Shown: one piece after another, positions 46,160 to 52,401 of the stretch
How the letters are laid out: the number at the start of each line of letters is the position of its first letter
Position numbering within the stretch: position 1 is the stretch's first letter
Source: Durusdinium trenchii
Lineage: Eukaryota > Sar > Dinophyceae > Suessiales > Symbiodiniaceae
Assembly: GCA_963970005.1 (NCBI GenBank)
Contig: CAXAMN010000003.1
Span: forward strand, 546,917 to 610,916
Length of the DNA: 64,000 bases
Direction: 5' to 3'
The notes under the pieces: generated by a model
What the model saw: only the letters and a program-made list of their open reading frames with translations
What the model was told of the DNA's origin: nothing
Databases searched by the model: none
Made by a program: the position numbers and the translations under genes

Positions 46160-46232
46160 GATTGTTCAATGAATTTTCAATAGCCTGATTGATCTGGGCA
46201 TCTTCTTGAACACCGGCTCGATCCAAGCGGCT
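46160..46232 (-). CDS. Candidate exon with ubiquitin-interacting-like motif
   Basis: The frame reads MASSSRLDRAGVQEDAQINQ then AIENSLNN. Acidic residues followed by x-x-A-I-x-x-S-L is the pattern of a UIM helix. The motif is short, so function is a guess. Acceptor AGTGCGAG just before the ATG; the donor is unclear and the frame stays open to 46062. Confidence 0.35.
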
Positions 46233-46244
46233 GGAGGAGGCCAT

Positions 46245-47091
46245 GCTCGCACTCTTTGGCGTGGCACCTGTGGGAGGAGGCCATGCGGCGCCGAGCTGGT
46301 GAATCTCTCCCTCTTTGTAGTCTGGGGGAAGGTTTAGATCCCATCATTGCCCCCTGGAGTCATGACTCTTGTTGATCGTTCTTCGGAGTCCGAAGGAACT
46401 TGAGAGAGGAGGGGGTGAACGAAAGGTAGCAGGCAATCACAAGTAACCCTGGTAGAAGTCCACGACGGCGTGAACCGGCGCAGGGGGGATTTGATCCAGG
46501 GGGGGGGGGCCCCCCCCCCCGACGAACAGAATCAACTCTTACAGGACCAAATTCAATGCACAATCCCAACTCCTGATTGTAATACATTTTTGCTAAAGCA
46601 AGGAGAACTCAGGTAGCTCAAGCTACCTTTCGTGATATTCTCAAGAAGTGTTTGATCAGGCTTGATCCTTCTTTTGGTGGTTGGGAGGCCATCCAATGAC
46701 CCAATGATCCTCACGATGCCAGTCATCTTATGTCACCTTGAAAAAGTCACTCACTATCTGGTACCGTGCAGGGGAATATTTAACAGCATAGGTACATTGA
46801 CAAGGCGATGCCTCCGGTTCCAGGCAACCAGGCGAAACACAAGCGAGGGGTGAAACCCTTCTCTTGTGGTGGCTAGCTCCAAACGCAATCCACACGTCTT
46901 CATCCGTACCACGCACCACATATATGACACTCAATAGTTTATTACTTGGCCGTTCGTCGCTGTTCAGGCGTGAAACAGGGGGGGGCCCTTCGCTGTTCAG
47001 CCGCCCTTCGCTGCTTCTTCGCCGCCCAAGAGGCCAAAGAGCCCGGAACTGCCAGCAGAACCTCAATGGCTCCGTCGATGGTCGGTCTGTT
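46245..47091. other. Left flank of the retrotransposon
   Basis: Includes a G9/C10 homopolymer pair at 46500-46519 and an exon-like minus frame abutting the insertion (piece NRPTIDGAIEVLLAVPGSLA, then AAKKQRRAAEQRRA). Otherwise nothing seen. Confidence 0.4.
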
Positions 47092-47096
47092 GCGCG
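47092..47096. repeat. Target-site duplication GCGCG, left
   Basis: Five bases GCGCG directly outside the left LTR, repeated at 60677-60681. Confidence 0.9.
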
Positions 47097-47206
47097 TGTA
47101 GATACAGGTAAACGACCGATAACTACCAACAAGTCGCACCTGGTTTTCCTTGAGCCAAACGGTAGTAAAGTGAGACATGTATACGACATCCTAGCGTGAA
47201 ACAACA
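47097..47206 (-). repeat. 3' LTR (110 bp)
   Basis: Identical over all 110 bases to 60567-60676. On the sense strand begins TGTTGTTTCACGC and ends CCTGTATCTACA. Very short for a copia LTR. Contains CTTGAGCCAAA (plus, 47149-47159), matching the end of the dinoflagellate spliced leader in reverse. Confidence 0.97.
47149..47159 (-). promoter_or_regulatory. Spliced-leader-like motif in LTR
   Basis: On the sense strand TTTGGCTCAAG, identical to the last eleven bases of the conserved dinoflagellate spliced leader. Preceded by CTACCG, similar to the leader's GTAGCCAT with gaps. Repeated in the other LTR. Confidence 0.55.
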
Positions 47207-47212
47207 CCCCCC
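47207..47212 (-). other. Polypurine tract
   Basis: On the sense strand, six G directly abut the 3' LTR (AGCGGGGGG then TGTTG). Position and purine content fit the plus-strand primer of reverse transcription. Confidence 0.7.
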
Positions 47213-47272
47213 GCTGAACGAAAATGGGAGGAGTGAAGTTATGTACAGTGCATTAATTAAGGACCTACGAAG

Positions 47273-47291
47273 GTATCCGGTCCCCCGGTAC
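47273..47291 (-). repeat. 19-nt GNRA hairpin, copy 1
   Basis: Sense RNA: GUA CCGG GGGA CCGG a UAC (outer stem, inner stem, loop, inner stem, bulge, outer stem). Seven pairs. In the 3' UTR. Confidence 0.85.
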
Positions 47292-47512
47292 GTGCGAAGC
47301 ATCGGACCGGAACGTGCCTTGAGATGGAGAGGATGATTGACCTCAAGGACGGATCACATATTGCACTGTCATGTTTTGATGCTAGGGTTGAACATGTCTC
47401 AACTGATTCATGCATGAAAGTTCAAAGCAAGCTCACAAAGATAATCTCTTTTGCGCAGCGGAACTGGGAGTGCAATGCCAACCTTTTAGAAAGCAGGAAC
47501 AAAGCCATCAAG

Positions 47513-47531
47513 GCACACGCTCCCGCGTGGC
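47513..47531 (-). repeat. 19-nt GNRA hairpin, copy 2
   Basis: Sense: GCC ACGC GGGA GCGU g UGC. Inner stem perfect; outer stem has one mismatch. In the 3' UTR. Confidence 0.75.
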
Positions 47532-47625
47532 GACAAAGCACAACAAAAGATGTGCGCTCTTTATTGCAAGGATTGAGAGCCAAGTTCATCGACCTGAACT
47601 CAAACGAATTAGCTGCTGGTTTCAG

Positions 47626-47644
47626 GCAACCGGTCCCCCGGTGC
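47626..47644 (-). repeat. 19-nt GNRA hairpin, copy 3
   Basis: Sense: GCA CCGG GGGA CCGG u UGC. Seven pairs. In the 3' UTR. Confidence 0.88.
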
Positions 47645-47665
47645 ATCACAGAAACGGTCATCCAG

Positions 47666-47684
47666 GCAACCGCTCCCGCGGTGC
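47666..47684 (-). repeat. 19-nt GNRA hairpin, copy 4
   Basis: Sense: GCA CCGC GGGA GCGG u UGC. Differs from copy 3 by a paired G-C to C-G change. In the 3' UTR. Confidence 0.88.
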
Positions 47685-47751
47685 GTTGAGGGAAAAACAC
47701 AGTGCACAAAGACAGCCGAGTCACCCGTAGATTTTATTCTCTTCTCCACAG

Positions 47752-47770
47752 GCAACAGCTCCCGCTGTGC
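47752..47770 (-). repeat. 19-nt GNRA hairpin, copy 5
   Basis: Sense: GCA CAGC GGGA GCUG u UGC. Begins eight bases after the ORF2 stop codon. Confidence 0.88.
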
Positions 47771-47777
47771 GTCGTGT

Positions 47778-50700
47778 TCACCACCTGCGCTGACTCCACC
47801 AGTCGTGTCCTCGCCAGTCACTGCCACGACCGCGATCATCTTGCCACCAGTTGCGGTTGGATGAGGACCACCAGAAAGACGATGAGGATGACTGCTGCCA
47901 ATCATGGTATTGATCACTTCCGGCAGCTCCTCGCCAGCGTTGCTCTGATGTCTCGGCCTGAGTACGTGTAGCTCTGGCCAGACTTTCACCTGGACCTGGT
48001 GCGGCCTTGGCCTTGGGAATCACAAGTGCCCTTGTTTCTTTCACAAGGTTGATATCCAAGCCAGGTACAAATTGAGCATCGCCCATCACGAATTCCAGGA
48101 GTTCATCCAACACATCATCAGGGTCCGTCTTCTCACTTCGCCACTCACCTCCAAATCCCAGGATTGCGGGTCGTTTTGCACCTTGACAATAGTCCGCAGC
48201 GAAAGTCTCAGGACGGTGCAGCCTGTTCTTCCAATAAATGAAGAAGTCCTCGCTCAGGTCAGCATCATTTCCTTTTTCTGGTTCGTTCATGAAGATGACC
48301 TTGCCAGCGTATCGATGACCGATGCCACGAGCGATCATTTCCCTTGTCCTCGGAGGGTCAGGGATGATGGCATCTGACAGTCGTTCCAGGAATTGAACGC
48401 AGATTGGAGAGAGGTCCTGGGCTGCGCAGTTGAACGCGTAGAAAGCGTCAACCAGCTGTCGCTGCGATACCGTCATGGACATCTTGTCCGCCTTCTGGAC
48501 ATGGCTTTTGGCGTTCGCTTTCAAGATGTTGATGCCCGAACGAGAAGCACGTTGAACTTCATGGCCAGGCGTCCCCGCCGGCGTCCTCCTCACACCTGTT
48601 CCTTGCAGCCTGTCCTCAGGTACCATATCCATCGTGACTTCGATACCGAGATCTGCTGCAATTTCCTCGATCCGTATGAGCTGAGCAGCTTTACACAGAT
48701 CCGAGGCATTGTTGAGGAAGGTGCCGCATGTGATGCAGGACATCATGCCATGGGTGTAGGTATTTGTGCACGTTGGGCACTGAGCTTCTGGCATCTGAAT
48801 GCCCTCAACGACCATCCATCGAGTGTTGCCAAAACCCTCAGTCTCGGGGTGGATCTTGCGCCAATCAAACCGAGGTCGGTTGTAGTTGGGCAGCATCTCT
48901 TTGGGCGACACTTGGTTCCTGTAGGCGTTGAAATTGGGCCTGCGAACGACATACGTGACCTCGTATGTTTCCAAATCAGGATTCTGCTTTCCTGATATCA
49001 TTTGGTCTTTCACGCCTGGGCGTTCAAACAGTTCACCGTACACGAATGGGGAAAAAGTGTCCACCTTGCCACACCACCTCTCATAGTCACCAAGGACCTG
49101 GTAGGTGTACTTCTCCAGTGGGCTTTTCACCATTTCATCGTCATCGGCAACTGGTCCCCCAGTGCGTGCTGAATTGAAGGCTTTTGTTTCACCGGTAATG
49201 ATGCCGCGATAGTGTGCGTACACATGGTTCGCGAAGGCGTAGCATCGGGACTCCATGTCATACACGTAAATCACGTTCCGGTTTGCCAGCCAGTCAGGGC
49301 ATAGGATTGTACCAGCAGTTGTTTCAATGAGCCGGTGCCCGTTCAAAATCATCATCTGGAGATCCAAGGCAACACAGATGGGGCGAGTCGCCGCCATCGC
49401 TGCATAGTCAGTGCCTGAAATTGTCCACGGATCTTCCTTCGTCAAGAATGTGAACCTGGCTCCAGTCCGATTGCCGCCGGGAATCAATCCCATGTTGATG
49501 ATCTCAACCAGTGCTGCCCGGTGCGTGTAGTGATAGAGGATGGTAGGGGCCACCTCCTTCACCTTTCCCAGCGCACCTCGCGGAACTCGAGGGAATTTGC
49601 CGGCCAGGTATTCCACCGAAGTATACTCCTCATCGAGAGTGACAAAGCGTTCATGCTCAGGAAGTGCATCCTTCACGTTGTTGTTTGACCATTCATTATG
49701 GTTCTGAATCGCTTTGACCCGAAGAGGTGTGTATTGGTATTTTCCACCGACCAAAGTCCCCTTTGGCGCAATCCTCACCTCGAGCATGAATCTGTGATTG
49801 GATGTGATGACCGTCAGCAGTTCATCGTTGGTAAGGTTGACATCGTACTTCCGCTTGATGAACGAGTACACCTTGCCGAAATCCATCCACAGCCCAGCAT
49901 CGAAGCTCGGAGGCTGCACCTTGTGCCAGGATTGTCTGCTATGCTCCCATCCTCGGAGCAAGCCCGAGACACGTCGGGAAATCCAGACTTGTTTCGAGTT
50001 CAGGTTCGCCAAATTGGCCGCACCCGGAACCGATCTTGACTGCAATGCCACAACTTCGTTTTCCCCAAGAGGCGACGAAACGGGAGGCACCGGTGGTGCC
50101 CTAGGCATGGCCTTGGCTTTGACAGCTGGTTTTGCTGTCGGGGTCGAATCCGAGGCCACAGCTCCCGCCGGGCGTTTTGGTACTTTGGGCTGAGTTTCCT
50201 CTGTTGGCTTCATTTCAACATCGGCCTCAGCTCCCGCCGGGCGTGCTTTTGCTTTCGGTGATGCCGGTTTAGTCTTTGACTTTGCCGTCTCATGCGGCGC
50301 TTTTGGCGCCCCCGGCTCACCTGATGCTTTCGCCTTCGGGATCCTCGGTTGTGGTGCCTTGTTGGCCAGGTCGGGCTCGTTCCCCAAAGTGGTAACCTCG
50401 CGGAACTTTCTGAGTGCCTCACCAGTGAGCTGCGGGATGTCTTCTTCTGCCATGTAGATACGAATGACATCGCTTTCATCCTCCTTCTTTCTCAACTGGT
50501 AGGTGACACCCGCGACCTGACATGAGTCGGCATGCATAGATGTGAGGATCGGTTCCTTGAAAACAATCTCTTCATCTGAGTCATCATCTGGCTGATCTTT
50601 GTTTTCAAAGCCCTGTTTGATGGCGGAATCAAGGTGATCTTTGAGGAGTTCATTGACATAGTTTTCATCCGCAATGGGTTCATTGGATACATGGAGCTCC

Positions 50701-52337
50701 TCTTCTTCCGTGATGGTCACAGGGTCCACCTCGGTGTCACCGTGCTTTGGCATATCAACGGTGACAGACACGAACTCCATGCCCGGAGTGCTCACGGGAG
50801 CCTGGTTGTTTGCATCTCGACCTTCCGTCCCCGGAGGCGAATCAGCGCTGGGCGCAAAGGTGTCGTCAATCTCGATGACTTCCGGCACACTTGCATCCGG
50901 CATTGTCTGATCAGCCTTCGACGGCTCAGCCGGGACTTGCACATCCTGACCCTCGTCATAGAAATCCGGACCAACGGTTCCCCGTGGCATATTGTAAAGT
51001 CGCTGATTGAATGGCAAGAGCTTGGCAGCTTCAATCTGCTCCTTTGTCGCGTAGACTGGGTCCCCAAAATCATCCATGTGAGCGACCTCAGTAGTCTCAG
51101 AGACCGTCAGGAGCCAGCCATTCTTTTGGTCGATGGCAGTCTGCCGCTTTTGACCCGGGAGAAGCTCATCGTGCTCGTCGAAGTCACCCAAAAAGAGGTA
51201 CCCGGAATCAATGCGTCGCTTCCAGATGTGCTCAAGCATATGCTGGCGGTGGGTCTTTTCCCCACGAGGTTTTGCGAAGAGGTTGGCATCTTTGCGCAAC
51301 ACGTCAACGCCAGCGAGCACCCAGTAGTGGTAGGCGAACAGAGCAACATTTGCGTAGTACTTCACGAACATCGCCCGGTTCTCTTCTGTGTTGTGGCAGT
51401 GGAAGTTGTCGTACCGCTGACACGATCGAACCAGGGTGGTGCCTGTCACATTCGTGACGCCAAGGCGAGTGAAGACATCCGCTGATTGGCACATTTGACG
51501 GGCGTATTCTTCCGGCAGTCCATAACTCTGCGAATCGCAGTAGCAGATGACGATCAGGGCTGCCACGTCTTTCCTCTGTCTCAAGTCCGCCAAACGCCTC
51601 ATCTGCTGGGCATGTTTCTGTGCCAGCTCTGCCTGCCACTCATAGGCCGCCCTCTGCTTGGCAGGGTTCCGGTGGAGCACGTTAGTGTCCACCCAAGGGT
51701 TGCCCACAAATCCGTGGTTGCCGTACACATCATTTCCGGCATATGATACCACGATGACGGCTGGGGCAGCACCTCCCGGTGTGCGACGCCTTCCGTTGTC
51801 AAGACAAGCCTCGATTCCGTCAATGATCGCTTCCAGGCCACGGCCCCAATGCAGGCTGTATTGGACACTGCCTGCGCGATCCGTCAGGAGTGACGGTCCT
51901 GCCTCCTTCAAGTATTCGCCCACGTTGCGCTTGACGCGCGTGGTCTTGCCTTCAGAGTCCACCGTTTCATCCACAAGTGCCATTGACGAGTCGCCGGCAA
52001 AAATGAAGTCGACCACGGGTCCCCCCGGGCAAGGTAGCTGCGTCATCAAACGAGCCGGATTGCACTCCAAGAACTCGCGATGCGCTTTGTCGATGCGGCC
52101 AAGTGACTTGGCACAGGCGTCAAAAGGATCAGCCCCGCAGGTAGCATCCAAGTGAGCGCGTCCATCATGCATCGACTCAACAAGGTGGGCGAGAACGGCT
52201 GTGCGCTTCAACAAATCTTTCCAGTTCCCGTCATTTCCTGCCTCAGTAGGCTGCGAAGAAGGAGCCACGTACATCCCAGGATGATTGAGGAAGAAGTCCA
52301 CGGCATCCGTCTCACATCCAAAGAAAGGCATAGTCAT
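47778..52337 (-). CDS. Accessory ORF2: SGNH hydrolase-like + Tpt1/KptA-like + zinc ribbon + W/RG tail
   Basis: Starts at ATG 52337 (or 52331) and runs 1,519 codons. Residues about 110-320 carry SGNH/GDSL blocks: FIFAGDSSM (Ser), VVSYAGNDVYG (Asn-Asp) and RYDNFHCHN (Asp-x-x-His). A long acidic, then Lys/Pro/Ala-rich linker follows. Residues about 785-1035 follow Tpt1/KptA order: an L-x-x-x-L-R start, LTNDELLTVITSNHRFMLEV, LRVKAIQNHNE (usually R-A-x-Q-G-H-S), ILYHYTHRAALVEIINMGL (usually H-G-T...GL), then RPICVALDLQMM. Tpt1 removes the 2'-phosphate left by tRNA ligation and uses NAD+. Near 1186-1204, CPTCTNTYTHGMMSCITC is a zinc ribbon. The last 60 residues are Ser, Trp, Arg and Gly-rich (WWQDDRGRGSDWRGHDWW), suggesting RNA binding. 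Several catalytic positions differ, so activity is uncertain. ORF2 lies where some plant copia elements carry env-like genes, but shows no signal peptide or helices. Confidence 0.85.
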   Translation of the reverse strand: MTMPFFGCETDAVDFFLNHPGMYVAPSSQPTEAGNDGNWKDLLKRTAVLAHLVESMHDGRAHLDATCGADPFDACAKSLGRIDKAHREFLECNPARLMTQLPCPGGPVVDFIFAGDSSMALVDETVDSEGKTTRVKRNVGEYLKEAGPSLLTDRAGSVQYSLHWGRGLEAIIDGIEACLDNGRRRTPGGAAPAVIVVSYAGNDVYGNHGFVGNPWVDTNVLHRNPAKQRAAYEWQAELAQKHAQQMRRLADLRQRKDVAALIVICYCDSQSYGLPEEYARQMCQSADVFTRLGVTNVTGTTLVRSCQRYDNFHCHNTEENRAMFVKYYANVALFAYHYWVLAGVDVLRKDANLFAKPRGEKTHRQHMLEHIWKRRIDSGYLFLGDFDEHDELLPGQKRQTAIDQKNGWLLTVSETTEVAHMDDFGDPVYATKEQIEAAKLLPFNQRLYNMPRGTVGPDFYDEGQDVQVPAEPSKADQTMPDASVPEVIEIDDTFAPSADSPPGTEGRDANNQAPVSTPGMEFVSVTVDMPKHGDTEVDPVTITEEEELHVSNEPIADENYVNELLKDHLDSAIKQGFENKDQPDDDSDEEIVFKEPILTSMHADSCQVAGVTYQLRKKEDESDVIRIYMAEEDIPQLTGEALRKFREVTTLGNEPDLANKAPQPRIPKAKASGEPGAPKAPHETAKSKTKPASPKAKARPAGAEADVEMKPTEETQPKVPKRPAGAVASDSTPTAKPAVKAKAMPRAPPVPPVSSPLGENEVVALQSRSVPGAANLANLNSKQVWISRRVSGLLRGWEHSRQSWHKVQPPSFDAGLWMDFGKVYSFIKRKYDVNLTNDELLTVITSNHRFMLEVRIAPKGTLVGGKYQYTPLRVKAIQNHNEWSNNNVKDALPEHERFVTLDEEYTSVEYLAGKFPRVPRGALGKVKEVAPTILYHYTHRAALVEIINMGLIPGGNRTGARFTFLTKEDPWTISGTDYAAMAATRPICVALDLQMMILNGHRLIETTAGTILCPDWLANRNVIYVYDMESRCYAFANHVYAHYRGIITGETKAFNSARTGGPVADDDEMVKSPLEKYTYQVLGDYERWCGKVDTFSPFVYGELFERPGVKDQMISGKQNPDLETYEVTYVVRRPNFNAYRNQVSPKEMLPNYNRPRFDWRKIHPETEGFGNTRWMVVEGIQMPEAQCPTCTNTYTHGMMSCITCGTFLNNASDLCKAAQLIRIEEIAADLGIEVTMDMVPEDRLQGTGVRRTPAGTPGHEVQRASRSGINILKANAKSHVQKADKMSMTVSQRQLVDAFYAFNCAAQDLSPICVQFLERLSDAIIPDPPRTREMIARGIGHRYAGKVIFMNEPEKGNDADLSEDFFIYWKNRLHRPETFAADYCQGAKRPAILGFGGEWRSEKTDPDDVLDELLEFVMGDAQFVPGLDINLVKETRALVIPKAKAAPGPGESLARATRTQAETSEQRWRGAAGSDQYHDWQQSSSSSFWWSSSNRNWWQDDRGRGSDWRGHDWWSQRRW
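48564..48582 (-). repeat. 19-nt GNRA hairpin, copy 6
   Basis: Sense: GCC GGCG GGGA CGCC u GGC. Seven pairs; within ORF2 (RRTPAGTPGHE region). Confidence 0.85.
49147..49165 (-). repeat. 19-nt GNRA hairpin, copy 7
   Basis: Sense: GCA CUGG GGGA CCAG u UGC. Within the Tpt1-like part of ORF2, encoding ARTGGPVA. Confidence 0.88.
50155..50173 (-). repeat. 19-nt GNRA hairpin, copy 8
   Basis: Sense: GCC CGGC GGGA GCUG u GGC, one G-U pair. In the ORF2 linker (RPAGAVA). Confidence 0.8.
50224..50242 (-). repeat. 19-nt GNRA hairpin, copy 9
   Basis: Sense: GCC CGGC GGGA GCUG a GGC. Same as copy 8 except the bulged base. ORF2 linker (RPAGAEA). Confidence 0.8.
51766..51784 (-). repeat. 19-nt GNRA hairpin, copy 10
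   Basis: Sense: GCA CACC GGGA GGUG c UGC. In the SGNH part of ORF2 (TPGGAAP). Confidence 0.82.
52012..52030 (-). repeat. 19-nt GNRA hairpin, copy 11
   Basis: Sense: GCC CGGG GGGA CCCG u GGU. In ORF2 just before the GDS block (CPGGPVV). Confidence 0.82.
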
Positions 52338-52373
52338 AATGCGAATCAGGAAAGGAAGGCACAATCGAAGTAG

Positions 52374-52392
52374 GCAGTCCGTCCCCGGGCGC
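52374..52392 (-). repeat. 19-nt GNRA hairpin, copy 12, at the ORF1/ORF2 junction
   Basis: Sense: GCG CCCG GGGA CGGA c UGC, with one mismatch. Begins ten bases after the ORF1 stop codon and upstream of the ORF2 ATG. Confidence 0.65.
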
Positions 52393-52401
52393 GAGCTTGA
52401 G

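Larger units (their letters stand above)
47213..47777 (-). other. 3' untranslated region with five hairpins
   Basis: Between the ORF2 stop (47778) and the polypurine tract. Holds five of the eighteen 19-nt GNRA hairpins, the densest cluster in the element. One lies only eight bases after the stop codon. No other coding frame is credible. Confidence 0.75.

Noticed and set aside
47778-52337. ORF2 as an env-like gene
   Set aside because: No signal peptide, membrane helix or glycosylated ectodomain; the recognised blocks are enzymatic and the tail is RNA-binding-like.
52338-52364. ORF2 start at 52364
   Set aside because: The codon is TTG; the first ATG is at 52337. The upstream open part is better explained by the possible frameshift.
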